From assembly GCA_030538155.1 (NCBI GenBank), contig JAUNUN010000003.1:36717-100716 (forward strand): 64,000 bases of DNA, read 5' to 3'. Position numbers and translations under genes: made by a program. The number at the start of each line of letters is the position of its first letter. The first letter of the stretch is position 1. The DNA is from a bacterium. Its GTDB lineage: Bacteria > Desulfobacterota > Desulfobulbia > Desulfobulbales > Desulfobulbaceae. The notes below the pieces were generated by a model that did not search any database, had not been told where the DNA came from, and worked only from the letters and a program-made list of their open reading frames with translations. Shown here one piece after another: positions 17,118-25,935 of this stretch.

Positions 17118-17327
17118 ATGATCAGCCTCTACTGCACAATCCGTCCGGCCCGTATTGTCTGGTTGCGTCATATTCTTGAGGGTTACGACGGCCTGGCCAT
17201 GTTAAGCACGGTTTCGGCCGAAAAAGGCCTGATCCGTCTGCAAACGCCCTCCTGTTCCTACATGGATCTCATGCTGCTCATGGAGTCGCTTGCACCAGGA
17301 CTTTCTCCCTATCCTGTCCGCTCTTGA
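17118..17327 (+). CDS. DUF4911-family small protein
   Basis: 69 residues with the pattern of DUF4911: IRPARIVWLRHILEGYDGLA followed by LSTVSAEKGLIRLQTP and a C-terminal helix. This family of short proteins is common in Deltaproteobacteria, has no known role, and often sits beside miaB-like genes, as here. An in-frame ATG at 17076 overlapping purB would add 14 residues. I prefer 17118 because family members begin close to the ISLYCTIRP strand, but neither start has a strong ribosome site. Confidence 0.7.
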   Translation: MISLYCTIRPARIVWLRHILEGYDGLAMLSTVSAEKGLIRLQTPSCSYMDLMLLMESLAPGLSPYPVRS

Positions 17328-17364
17328 AGTGAACTTTCAAGTTTTCGTCTTATCTTATTGATAT

Positions 17365-18729
17365 ATGGATAAAATTGTTCACATTAAAACCTTCGGCTGC
17401 CAGATGAATGAGCGCGACTCCGAAATCATGGGGCAGCTCCTTGGCCGCAGCGGTTACGTCCGTGGCGATGAGCCTGAAACTGCGGATCTTATCCTGGTGA
17501 ACACCTGCAGCATCCGCGACAAGGCCGAGCAAAAGGTGTACAGTCTCTTGGGCCAACTGCGCGATCTGAAAGCAAAAAAGAACAATATCCGCATCGGGGT
17601 CTGCGGCTGTGTTGCCCAGCAGGAAGGCAGGAAGATTATCGAGCGCATGCCCCATGTGGACTTGGTTGTCGGCACCCAACAACTCTACCAACTCCCTGTC
17701 CTGCTCGACCGGCTTGAGAGCGGAGAGTTGAGCCGAGCTGTGGCGCTTGATCTGAATCCGGTATTTGCCATTCCGCCGTTTCAGCATTTGCTGCGTGAAG
17801 AGAATCTGCAAAAAAATGAGAAAAAACATACACCTGTGCAGCGGTACGTGAACATCATGCAGGGCTGCAACAATTTTTGCAGCTACTGCGTGGTGCCCTA
17901 TACCCGTGGCAGGGAAATCAGTAGGCCCCTTGCCGACATCCTTGAAGAGGTTCGTCTGCTGGCGGCACAGGGAGTGCGCGAAATCACCCTGCTTGGGCAG
18001 AACGTCAACTCCTATGGCAAAACCAATGCCGTGGCTCCCCAGGTTACTAGCTTTCCGGATCTCCTCCGCGCCGTAGCGGAAATCGAGGGGCTCAAACGCC
18101 TGCGATTCACTACCTCCCATCCCAAAGACCTGGATCTGACCCTCATGCGCTGCTTTGCCGAACTGGAGGTGCTGTGCCCGCATTTTCACCTGCCCGTACA
18201 GTCGGGCTCAAGTGCGGTGCTGGCCCGTATGAACCGTGGCTATACTGCCGAGGCCTATCTGGACAAGGTGGAACAACTGCGAGGGATCCGGCCGGATATT
18301 GCCCTGGCCACTGATTTTATTGTCGGCTTTCCCGGAGAGACTGAAGAGGAATTCGTAGAGACCCTGCAATTACTCGAAAGCGTACGCTTTCACAGTTCAT
18401 TTTCCTTCAAATATTCAGACCGGCCACAGGCGCGTGCCACCGCTTTCCCAGACAAAATTGCAGAAGAGGTCAAGGGCGAGCGTCTTTCCCGCCTGCAATC
18501 CCTGCAGAACGAAATCAGTTTACAGTGGAACACCAACCTGATGCACAAAGAAGTTGAAGTGTTGGTTGAGCAGGTTCAAACCCAGGCAGGGCGTGGCAGA
18601 AGCAGCGCCAATCAGGTGGTGTATTTCCACTTGCAGGCAGATCAGGCCCTGCCTGTGGTTGGTGATCTCGTTCGGGTACAGATTGAGCATGCCGGTCCGC
18701 ATTCCCTGCGCGGCGCGATGCTCTCATAA
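17365..18729 (+). CDS. miaB: tRNA-2-methylthio-N6-dimethylallyladenosine synthase
   Basis: 454 residues, radical-SAM methylthiotransferase. The N-terminal UPF0004 domain holds cluster ligands Cys12, Cys48 and Cys82. The radical-SAM motif CNNFCSYC gives Cys168/172/175, and a C-terminal TRAM domain (about 385-450) binds tRNA. It methylthiolates i6A37 made by MiaA. ATG 17365 lies 37 bases after the DUF4911 stop. The nearby stop at 18729 is followed by a PHP gene, probably in the same transcript. Confidence 0.97.
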   Translation: MDKIVHIKTFGCQMNERDSEIMGQLLGRSGYVRGDEPETADLILVNTCSIRDKAEQKVYSLLGQLRDLKAKKNNIRIGVCGCVAQQEGRKIIERMPHVDLVVGTQQLYQLPVLLDRLESGELSRAVALDLNPVFAIPPFQHLLREENLQKNEKKHTPVQRYVNIMQGCNNFCSYCVVPYTRGREISRPLADILEEVRLLAAQGVREITLLGQNVNSYGKTNAVAPQVTSFPDLLRAVAEIEGLKRLRFTTSHPKDLDLTLMRCFAELEVLCPHFHLPVQSGSSAVLARMNRGYTAEAYLDKVEQLRGIRPDIALATDFIVGFPGETEEEFVETLQLLESVRFHSSFSFKYSDRPQARATAFPDKIAEEVKGERLSRLQSLQNEISLQWNTNLMHKEVEVLVEQVQTQAGRGRSSANQVVYFHLQADQALPVVGDLVRVQIEHAGPHSLRGAMLS

Positions 18730-18782
18730 AACTGTTGTTGCAGACCTTTATTATTCCACCATCATCCCAATTCTTTTTTGCC

Positions 18783-19427
18783 ATGATTGATTTGCACAGC
18801 CATACCTTTTTTAGTGACGGAGCCCTGGTGCCTTCAGAGCATGTGCGCCGTTTTGAACAGCTGGGCTATGCTGCCGTTGCCGTAACCGACCATGCGGATG
18901 CTTCCAACATCCACATCCTGATTCCCAACCTGCTCAAGGTTGCCGAGACGCTGAACGCTGTCAATACAACTAGGCTCATTGTCGGTGTGGAATTGACCCA
19001 TGTGCCGCCGCCGCATATCCGGGACTTGGCGGCAGAGTGCCGTGCTTTAGGGGCGCAGATAATCGTTGTCCATGGAGAAAGCCCGGTAGAACCGGTTGCT
19101 CCCGGCACCAATCGGGCCGCGCTGGAGGCGGATGTGGATCTGCTCGCGCATCCTGGTTTTATAACGCTTGAAGAAGCGGAGATAGCCGCCGATAAACATA
19201 TTCTTTTGGAACTCTCCGGCCGCAGAGGCCACAGTTTGACCAATGGTCACGTGGCGCAGGTGGCACGCCGCGCCGGTGCGCCCTTGGCCATCAATGCCGA
19301 TGGACATGCACCAGGAGATTTTCTCAGCGCAGCCATGGCGGAAAAGGTGGGCCTGGGTGCAGGCCTCAGCAAGGAGGAGTACCTGCAGGTTCGGGAAAAC
19401 ATGCGATCCTTGGTGGAAAAACTCTAG
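18783..19427 (+). CDS. PHP-domain phosphoesterase
   Basis: 214 residues from ATG 18783, chosen because the protein then starts with MIDLHSHTFFSDG, the canonical PHP metal motif (His5, His7). The open frame extends 16 codons upstream without family resemblance. Further metal ligands are visible in VTDHAD, GVELTH, VVHGES, LLAHPG and NADGHAPGD. These proteins hydrolyse phosphate esters (histidinol phosphate, nucleotides or RNA 3' phosphates), and the substrate here is open. Histidinol phosphatase annotation is possible but unsupported by his genes nearby. Confidence 0.85.
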   Translation: MIDLHSHTFFSDGALVPSEHVRRFEQLGYAAVAVTDHADASNIHILIPNLLKVAETLNAVNTTRLIVGVELTHVPPPHIRDLAAECRALGAQIIVVHGESPVEPVAPGTNRAALEADVDLLAHPGFITLEEAEIAADKHILLELSGRRGHSLTNGHVAQVARRAGAPLAINADGHAPGDFLSAAMAEKVGLGAGLSKEEYLQVRENMRSLVEKL

Positions 19428-19485
19428 AAGCAACTCGCTGTACGTGTGTCGGGATCCAGGGTTTGAGGAGTGTTTTTTTGAATGC

Positions 19486-20369
19486 TTACCTACAAATAGC
19501 CGCCCTTGAAAAAGGCTCTTTTGGGTTTGCTGCTTGCGTCAAATCATAAGCTTGAAGGCAAGCAAGGCAGTTAACGAACCAGAAAAAGCCAATTTCAGCC
19601 TTCAAAAAGCCATGCAAGCATCCCGGCGCACAAAAAAGCAACAGCTCCCTCAGTTTTCTCAGGATAAGCGAGATAAGCCGGATATTATGCCCGGGCCTGC
19701 ACAGTAGGGCGTGGATCTTGTCGCCCAAAGTGCCCAAAAGGTGGTTGCGGCCCAGCTTGCCGTCTGCCTTCATGTGGCCGATTACCGGCTCGATCGCGTT
19801 TCGGCGGTCTTAACTCTGTTTTCATCTGCGGCGTATTGCTCTCGCTTGCTGCCGCTGATCAAGACCTGCGCGCTTTCAGTCTATGACCACGATGCCGTGA
19901 TCGGCAAATGTCCGCTTGATCTCACGCCGTACCCGTTTCGCCTGACTGGCGTGAAAATATCGACTAACCCATATTCAAGGCACGGGGCAAGCCGGTTGTA
20001 GTTCTGCCGCAGCCGCACACCATGCTTCCCGACATGCCGCACCAGCCGCTCACGGCTCATGTTGAACAGGCCGAGGGAGGGGTAGGTAACCGCCTTCTCC
20101 TGCGCAGTGGTTTCAATGGTGACTCGCTCAAGTTCAAGCAAGTCTGTCGGCCTTGACCTTCCACTGACCAAAACAGCCTGCACCGAGACCTGCAGAATCA
20201 GCTCACAATTCTCCTCACCAATGCGTTTGCGCAAACGGTTTAGCAAGGACGGATCAATGGGCGGTTCATCTACAGTTGCGGCTGAACAGCATGGCAGCAA
20301 ATCCGGGGTGGATTTCACAACCTCTGCTGTGGTACCATACAAATACTGTGTACACCCGATACCTATCAA
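19486..20369 (-). pseudogene. IS5-family transposase remnant
   Basis: Two out-of-frame pieces make one degraded transposase. 19881-20369 encodes EPPIDPSLLNRLRKRIGEE, TIETTAQEKAVTYP and HGVRLRQNYNRLAP, typical of the IS5/IS1182-like N-terminal and DDE region. 19486-19773 encodes the C-terminal HMKADGKLGRNHLLG and GDKIHALLCRPGHNIRLI. Between them (19774-19880) recognisable residues (RRNAIEPVIGH) persist with frameshifts and stops. The first ~45 residues and the terminal repeats are not recognisable. About 884 bases remain of an element near 1.3 kb. It ends only 33 bases before ppnN. Confidence 0.82.
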
Positions 20370-20402
20370 ATATCTCTACCTTTCTTGACAATAAAACTTG
20401 AT

Positions 20403-21776
20403 ATGCAAAACCAAGTAGTCAACGCCCGCATCAGTCCAAACGGTCACCTCAACCTGCTTTCCCGTCAGGAGGTAAACGCTCTTTTACAGGTCACCCGGGG
20501 CAATCTCTACCCGGTCTTCCGCAGCAGTTCGCTGGCAGTACTCAACTATGGCGATTATCTGGACGATGGCGAAGAACTGCTACGCCGTTTTCCTGATTAC
20601 GAGATTCGGGTCATTCAGGAGGAACGCGGCATCAAGCTCGATCTCTTCAATGCTCCGGCCAGCGCCTTTGTTGATGGTGAAATGATTCGCGGCATCAATG
20701 AGCACCTGTTTTCCGTGCTGCGGGACATGCTCTTTATCGACAGCACCGTGCTGGGCAATACTGCCTTTGATCTGCACAGCTCCCATGGCATCACCAATGT
20801 GGTCTTTCATATCCTGCGCAATGCCCGTGTGCTGAAACCTGATCTGCCGCCACGCATGGTGGTATGCTGGGGCGGTCATTCCATCCCGCGTGAGGAGTAC
20901 GATTACAGCAAAGAGGTGGGCCATCAGTTGGGTCTGCGCGACCTGGATATCTGCACCGGCTGTGGCGCCGGCGCGATGAAGGGCCCCATGAAAGGTGCGG
21001 CTGTTGGTCATGCCAAGCAGCGCAACTATACCGGTCAGTACCTGGGCATCACCGAACCGGGCATCATTGCCTCCGAGTCGCCCAACCCCATTGTCAAGGA
21101 CCTGGTCATCATGCCGGATATTGAAAAGCGGTTGGAGAGCTTTGTCCGCTTGGGCCATGCCATTGTTGTATTCCCCGGTGGGGTCGGCACTACCGAAGAA
21201 ATTCTCTACATCCTCGGAATCCTGGTGGATCCGGCCAATAGCCATATCCCCTACCCGCTCATCTTTACCGGTCCTGTCGGCGCCAGGTCATACTTTGATC
21301 TGGTTGACCGTTTCATCACAGAAACCCTGGGGCCCGAGGTGCGGCGTTTGTACCGCATCATCATCGATGATCCGGAAGAGGTTGCCCGGCAGGTGGTGGC
21401 AGGCATTGCCGAGGTGCGGGATTTCCGACGGGTTACGGAAGACGCCAACTTCTACAACTGGCAGCTGCACATTCCACTGGATTTCCAGCAGCCCTTTGAA
21501 GCCACTCACGAAAACATGCGTACCCTTAACCTGCGCAGGGGGCTGCCGGTGAACCTGCTCGCCAGTGACCTGCGCCGGGCTTTTTCCGGCATTGTCAGCG
21601 GCAATGTCAAGGCAGCAGGTATCTGCGCCATTACGGAAAACGGCCCCTTTGAGTTGAGGGGCGATGCCGCCATCCTCAGGCCCATGGACGAACTGCTGGC
21701 CGCTTTTGTCGAGCAGCAGCGGATGAAATTGCCCAACAAAGTCTACAATCCCTGCTACCGGCTGACTGCATCCTGA
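20403..21776 (+). CDS. ppnN: Pyrimidine/purine nucleotide 5'-monophosphate nucleosidase
   Basis: 457 residues closely following E. coli PpnN (YgdH). It cleaves nucleoside 5'-monophosphates to base and ribose 5-phosphate. The LOG/Rossmann core shows CWGGHSI, CTGCGAGAMKGPMKGAAVGHA and the PGGVGTTEE phosphate-binding motif. The N-terminal DUF4478 and C-terminal DUF3412 regions are both present. In E. coli the enzyme is activated by (p)ppGpp; whether that holds here is inference. ATG 20403 is preferred over a TTG at 20385. Its promoter must lie in or next to the IS5 remnant, which ends just upstream. Confidence 0.93.
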   Translation: MQNQVVNARISPNGHLNLLSRQEVNALLQVTRGNLYPVFRSSSLAVLNYGDYLDDGEELLRRFPDYEIRVIQEERGIKLDLFNAPASAFVDGEMIRGINEHLFSVLRDMLFIDSTVLGNTAFDLHSSHGITNVVFHILRNARVLKPDLPPRMVVCWGGHSIPREEYDYSKEVGHQLGLRDLDICTGCGAGAMKGPMKGAAVGHAKQRNYTGQYLGITEPGIIASESPNPIVKDLVIMPDIEKRLESFVRLGHAIVVFPGGVGTTEEILYILGILVDPANSHIPYPLIFTGPVGARSYFDLVDRFITETLGPEVRRLYRIIIDDPEEVARQVVAGIAEVRDFRRVTEDANFYNWQLHIPLDFQQPFEATHENMRTLNLRRGLPVNLLASDLRRAFSGIVSGNVKAAGICAITENGPFELRGDAAILRPMDELLAAFVEQQRMKLPNKVYNPCYRLTAS

Positions 21777-21846
21777 GAGTTTTTCAGCACTGACGCGGAG
21801 ACAGCGGCGAACATGATACAGAAATGTCCGGTTTTGCAGAGAAATA

Positions 21847-21876
21847 TTGGACTCTGCCCTTGCTTTTTGCTATAAC
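21847..21876 (+). promoter_or_regulatory. Promoter for the hemerythrin gene
   Basis: TTGGAC (21847-21852), 18 bases, TATAAC (21871-21876), about 96 bases upstream of the ATG at 21972. Confidence 0.5.
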
Positions 21877-21971
21877 ACCTGCATAACAATAAACTCCAAG
21901 AACTATTATCGAATGTGCCATCTGTGCAGCACCGGTATTTCAACTGAAACCACGCCCTTTGGAGAAAAAAC

Positions 21972-22451
21972 ATGGCCTATATTACCTGGAGCGACAGCTT
22001 CAACACCACCATTGATGAAATCGACAATCAGCACCGGCAAATTGTTGATTATATTAACAAGCTGGATGATGCTCGCCAGTCCGGCGACCGTACGGCTATC
22101 ACCCAGATCATCGACGGGCTCACCGATTATACCATCTCCCATTTTGCCTTTGAAGAATGTCTGATGGAAGATGCCGGTTATTCCTTTGTCAAGCCGCACC
22201 AGAGCATTCACCAGGCCTTTATCAAACGAATCAGCAGCTTCAAAGATCGCTTCAAGGCCGGTGAAGAAATTGGCGAGGAGCTTCAGAACCTGCTGAAGGT
22301 TTGGCTGATCCAGCACATTCAGCGGGATGATGCTGCCTATGTCAAGGCGGTCAAGCCAAAGATGATGCAACTGCTTGAAAGCAAGGACGAGGAAGGCGGC
22401 AGTAAAGGCGGCTGGCTGGCCCGATCCATGAAGAAATTTTTTGGCAAGTGA
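21972..22451 (+). CDS. Bacteriohemerythrin
   Basis: 159 residues, a single hemerythrin domain with the full di-iron ligand set: His21, His57, Glu61, His76, His80, His115 and Asp119/120. These cytoplasmic proteins bind O2 (or NO), for storage, delivery or sensing in microaerobes and anaerobes. The C-terminal 30 residues are charged and lysine-rich (GGWLARSMKKFFGK), longer than minimal hemerythrins, and might associate with membranes. GGAG eight to twelve bases before ATG 21972 supports the start. A promoter is visible at 21847-21876. The next small gene begins 16 bases later. Confidence 0.95.
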   Translation: MAYITWSDSFNTTIDEIDNQHRQIVDYINKLDDARQSGDRTAITQIIDGLTDYTISHFAFEECLMEDAGYSFVKPHQSIHQAFIKRISSFKDRFKAGEEIGEELQNLLKVWLIQHIQRDDAAYVKAVKPKMMQLLESKDEEGGSKGGWLARSMKKFFGK

Positions 22452-22466
22452 GGCCATTCACAGCAG

Positions 22467-22709
22467 ATGGCGCAGCTCTTTTCCACCCTAAGTCCTCTTG
22501 AACAGCGACAGCACGTTCACAGGAAATTCCGCCATGATCCGGCCGGCGGCTGGTGGAGTGCGGATGGCGTCTTTGCCGGCAAAAGCGAGGAGGATGTCAT
22601 TGCCGCCCTGCTCGACCTGGAAGAGGCGGAGATTGCCGCCATTGGCGACTGCATGGGGGGCTGTTCCATGATCAGCCCAAAGCTGCAGGATTTTGTCCGC
22701 AAGGCCTAG
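22467..22709 (+). CDS. Small hypothetical protein following hemerythrin
   Basis: 80 residues that I do not recognise. It is acidic and helical in prediction by eye, with a GGWWSADGVF stretch (28-37) and a short CMGGC motif (62-66). No signal peptide or membrane segment. It starts 16 bases after the hemerythrin stop, so it is probably translated from the same transcript and may work with it. The coding bias looks like that of its neighbours, which argues for a real gene, but I cannot assign a function. Confidence 0.6.
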   Translation: MAQLFSTLSPLEQRQHVHRKFRHDPAGGWWSADGVFAGKSEEDVIAALLDLEEAEIAAIGDCMGGCSMISPKLQDFVRKA

Positions 22710-22838
22710 CTAGCGTAGTGTTCACCTTTCCGCTCTGATGCACACGCCTGATACAGTCTCGCCTCCAGACGTATTGCGGTCTCTTCCGGGTCAGTTGCTG
22801 AAAGCATATTGCCTCAACTGATCCGGGCAGATCTTTCC

Positions 22839-23792
22839 ATGAACTTCGTCGCCATACCTGAATACACTGCCTGTGCAACAGAGCATTTGGCACTGCCGAG
22901 CACCCTGCCCGCCTGTATCAGTGCCCAGGTTTCCCTTGATGAAATAGCTTTTGCAGGCCGCCATGGGCAAATTCAGCCTTTGTTGGCGGCTGACTCGGCG
23001 ACACATAACGGCCACCTGCAGGTCTTGAGCGGGTTTTCCACTTTTCTTGCCCTGAAAAATGCGGGAGCCGGTCGGATTGTGTGCCGGATTCTGCCGCATG
23101 ACCTGCCGCCTGCAACTGCCTTTGCCTTGCGTATTTTGCATGATCGTCAGGCATGTCTGCAGAGCCCCATCCTCCAGGCCTGGCTCTTAAAAGAAGCCCA
23201 GGCACAACTGCCTGTTCAGGATGTATTGCCCCTGCCGGCGCTCATGGGTTTGAAGGCACAACCACATGTGCTGCAAGAGCGCATCCGGCTGCTGCTGCTG
23301 GATGACGTGGTACAGGAAGCGTTGCACAATCAGGAACTGCACGTAAAGAACTTGGTTCCTCTCCAGCGTCTGCCACTGGAAGAGCAAAAGCGTCTGATTG
23401 CACTGATCCGGCAGTACCGGCTTGGGGGCTCCAAACAACAAAAAATGGTGGAACTGGTGGTTGATCTGCACCTGCGTGAGGGCCGCTGTGTAGAAGATCT
23501 GCTGGCGCAGTGGCGGCACAGTGACCCACCCAGGGATAATCTGCCCCAGGAAAGCCAGAGTTTACTGGGCTTCCTCCACCTCCTCTTAAATCCCAGGCTT
23601 GTGCATGCAGAAGCGCGGTTTGAGGAACGCCTGCGACGTTTACAGGCACCGGCTCAGGTACGCATTGCCCATACCCCTGCCTTTGAAGATGAACAGCTCA
23701 GTGTGCAACTCAGCTATTCCAGTTGGAGCGCCCTGGAAAGGCACTGGCCGCAAATCCTCAAGGCTGTAGAAAAAGGGAATCCGGATCTGTGA
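22839..23792 (+). CDS. ParB/Srx-like domain protein of unknown function
   Basis: 317 residues from ATG 22839; 22809 is an alternative ten codons upstream. The first 110 residues follow the ParB-like nuclease layout: a basic/Gln start (GQIQPLLAA), HLQVLSGFSTFLALKNAG and IVCRILP, matching the ParB 'dG.hR..A....g...i.v.v' pattern with some catalytic residues replaced (S-G-F instead of G-H-R). The rest is helical and leucine/glutamine-rich, with an RRLQAPAQVRIAHTPAFE segment. This is not a chromosomal ParB, because no parA or HTH is seen. The last 35 bases overlap the convergent ribD end. Confidence 0.6.
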   Translation: MNFVAIPEYTACATEHLALPSTLPACISAQVSLDEIAFAGRHGQIQPLLAADSATHNGHLQVLSGFSTFLALKNAGAGRIVCRILPHDLPPATAFALRILHDRQACLQSPILQAWLLKEAQAQLPVQDVLPLPALMGLKAQPHVLQERIRLLLLDDVVQEALHNQELHVKNLVPLQRLPLEEQKRLIALIRQYRLGGSKQQKMVELVVDLHLREGRCVEDLLAQWRHSDPPRDNLPQESQSLLGFLHLLLNPRLVHAEARFEERLRRLQAPAQVRIAHTPAFEDEQLSVQLSYSSWSALERHWPQILKAVEKGNPDL

Positions 23793-24912
23793 AATAGCCG
23801 TGCACGAGCAGATCCCTGCCCAAATGCTCCGTACGCAGGTGCGAAAGATTGGTCGGTTTTTTATCCGCAAAGCGGTTGTACCCCTGCACAAGCGAAGTGC
23901 CAGCCTCGCCAATGAAATAGGGCGCAACGATGAGGGCAACCTCATCGACCAGTTCCTCTGCCAGAAAGGAACCGTGCACCTGCGCACCGCCCTCCACCAA
24001 CAGTGAAGTAATCCCAGCCTGGCCGAGATGCAGGAGTGTCCGGCTGAGGTTCAATCCGGTAGAACCCCCGCTCTCTCCAGCAAGCCGGACAACTTGGGCG
24101 CCAGCCTCTTGCAATCGTTTTTCCTTGTTCATATCCGCATCCTCGCGGCAGAAAATCCAGGTGTGGTTTGTGGATTGCTGCCTGAGCATGCGGCAGTCCG
24201 ACGCAAGGCGCAGGCTGCTGTCCAGGACGATGCGCAGCGGATCGCGGCCCTCTTCGCCTGCATCTCCTAGGCGGGTGGTGAGGCTCGGGTCATCGATGAC
24301 CGCAGTGCCCACTCCGATCAGGATGGCATCAAGCTGATTGCGCAAGCCGTGGACATAACGGCCGGCTTCGGGCCCGGTGATAGCGCCGCCCTGCCCCTTT
24401 TGCAGGGTAATTTTTGCATCCAGACTCATGCCTGCCTTCATCACTACCCAGGGCATGGCGCTGCGCTGGTGTTTGGCAAAAGGCAGGATCACCCGGCGGC
24501 ACGCCTGTCGGCAGATATCAAGCACTACCTGCACCCCATTGGCCCTTAAAAATTCGGTTCCACCGCCGGTTACCTGTGCGTTTGGATCCCTGGTGCCGAT
24601 ATAGACCTCGCGAATGCCGGCAGCAAGGATGCTCTGGGTGCAGGGAGGCGTGCGGCCACTGTGGTTACAGGGTTCCAGGGTGACGTACATGGCGGCCCCG
24701 CGCGGATCGTGGCCGTTAAGCCGCACATCTGCCAAGGCATTGACCTCGGCATGGGGGGTGCCGGCTTTCTTATGGTAGCCTCGGCCAAGGATGTGCCCAT
24801 CTCTGACAACAAGTGCGCCTACCGCCGGATTGGGACTGGTGCGGCCCAGCCCCTTTTCGGCCTCTGCCAGGGCAAGGCGCATGTAGTTTTCATGCTGGTT
24901 TTCGTTAGTCAT
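23758..24912 (-). CDS. ribD: Bifunctional riboflavin biosynthesis deaminase/reductase
   Basis: 384 residues. N-terminal deaminase (about 1-145): the HAEVNAL zinc motif and PCNHSGRTPPC. C-terminal reductase (about 150-380): MKAGMSLDAKI, GVGTAVIDDP and LLVEGGAQVHGSFL. It makes the ribityl-pyrimidine intermediate of riboflavin. Start ATG 24912; an ATG at 24927 is an alternative. It is the last gene of the long yceD-to-ribD operon, 17 bases after nrdR. Its 3' end overlaps the convergent ParB-like gene by 35 bases. Other rib genes are not in the window. Confidence 0.95.
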   Translation of the reverse strand: MTNENQHENYMRLALAEAEKGLGRTSPNPAVGALVVRDGHILGRGYHKKAGTPHAEVNALADVRLNGHDPRGAAMYVTLEPCNHSGRTPPCTQSILAAGIREVYIGTRDPNAQVTGGGTEFLRANGVQVVLDICRQACRRVILPFAKHQRSAMPWVVMKAGMSLDAKITLQKGQGGAITGPEAGRYVHGLRNQLDAILIGVGTAVIDDPSLTTRLGDAGEEGRDPLRIVLDSSLRLASDCRMLRQQSTNHTWIFCREDADMNKEKRLQEAGAQVVRLAGESGGSTGLNLSRTLLHLGQAGITSLLVEGGAQVHGSFLAEELVDEVALIVAPYFIGEAGTSLVQGYNRFADKKPTNLSHLRTEHLGRDLLVHGYFTDPDSLFLQP

Positions 24913-24929
24913 GATCTGGACTTGCATCC

Positions 24930-25397
24930 TCAATGCCTGCCCTGTTGTTCGCCCAGGAAATTTTTCAGCTCTTCCATGAATTCGTTCACATCCCGGAACT
25001 GGCGGTATACCGAGGCAAAACGTACGTAGGCCACCTCGTTCAAGGAGGGCAGCGCCTCCATCACCCACTCCCCTATTTGCGCGGTGGAAACCTCCTTGCC
25101 GCCATGATCCTGCAGCTTTTGTTCAATAGCATCTACAAAGGAGTCTATCTCGCTGGTGCCGACCGCCAGCTTCTCGCAGGCCTTTTCCAGTCCGGCCACC
25201 ATCTTGCGTCGATCCCAGGCCTCACGGCGGCCGTCTTTTTTGATCAAGAGCGGCATGGTCACCTCGATGCGCTCAAGCGTGGTAAAGCGACGGTCACAGC
25301 CTTCGCAGGCTCGCCGCCGTCGGATAATGGCCTTGTCCTTGCTGATGCGGGAATCAACGACCCGTGAGTTGATGTGACTGCAGTAGGGGCATTTCAT
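24930..25397 (-). CDS. nrdR: Transcriptional repressor NrdR
   Basis: 155 residues from ATG 25397 (MKCPYC). It has an N-terminal zinc ribbon with Cys3/6/31/34 and an ATP-cone domain (about 48-138, IEVTMPLLIKKDGRREAWDRRK seen in parts). It represses ribonucleotide reductase genes by sensing ATP/dATP. The longer open frame to 25427 lacks family support. It is placed between rpiB and ribD, an arrangement with ribD often seen in proteobacteria. Confidence 0.97.
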   Translation of the reverse strand: MKCPYCSHINSRVVDSRISKDKAIIRRRRACEGCDRRFTTLERIEVTMPLLIKKDGRREAWDRRKMVAGLEKACEKLAVGTSEIDSFVDAIEQKLQDHGGKEVSTAQIGEWVMEALPSLNEVAYVRFASVYRQFRDVNEFMEELKNFLGEQQGRH

Positions 25398-25485
25398 GAC
25401 CCAAATTCCTGGTTCAGATTCCACCAAAAAAGCCGGTTGCCAACAGGGGCATACCGGCCTTTTCTGCGATTATAATGAAGAGAAG

Positions 25486-25911
25486 TCAACAAAAACGCTC
25501 AATCCTGTTCTGGTGACGGCCTCCGGCAAATTCTGCGTGCAGCCAGGTATGCACTATATCCTTGGCCAGTTCCACACCCAGCACCCGGCCGCCGAGACAA
25601 AGCACATTGGCATTGTTGTGTTCACGGCTCATGCGGGCGCTGAATGATTCATAACACAGGGCCGCCCTGATATGACGGTACCGGTTGGCCGCCATGGACA
25701 TGCCAATGCCTGTGCCGCAGATAAGGATGCCGCGCTCAAAGTCGCCTGCTGCAATAGCTTCACAGAGTTTGTCGGCATAATCCGGGTAGTCGACAGAACT
25801 TTCACCATGATTACCCACATCAACCACTTCAAAACCTTCCCTGTTCAAGTGGGCGATGATCTGTGCCTTGAGGACAAAGCCTCCATGATCTGAACCAATA
25901 CCGATCTTCAT
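25486..25911 (-). CDS. rpiB: Ribose-5-phosphate isomerase B
   Basis: 141 residues of the RpiB/LacAB family interconverting ribulose 5-phosphate and ribose 5-phosphate. Motifs: GSDHGGF at the N-terminus, DYPDYA, and CGTGIGMSMAANR with the catalytic Cys. ATG 25911 is chosen; a GTG four codons earlier (25923) is possible. It lies 24 bases after fabF within the long operon. Confidence 0.95.
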   Translation of the reverse strand: MKIGIGSDHGGFVLKAQIIAHLNREGFEVVDVGNHGESSVDYPDYADKLCEAIAAGDFERGILICGTGIGMSMAANRYRHIRAALCYESFSARMSREHNNANVLCLGGRVLGVELAKDIVHTWLHAEFAGGRHQNRIERFC

Positions 25912-25935
25912 GCTCTTTTCCACTGTACGCCTTGT

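Noticed and set aside
22839..23792. Chromosome-partitioning ParB
   Set aside because: No HTH region, no parA neighbour and the conserved arginine motif is altered; only ParB-like domain similarity is claimed.
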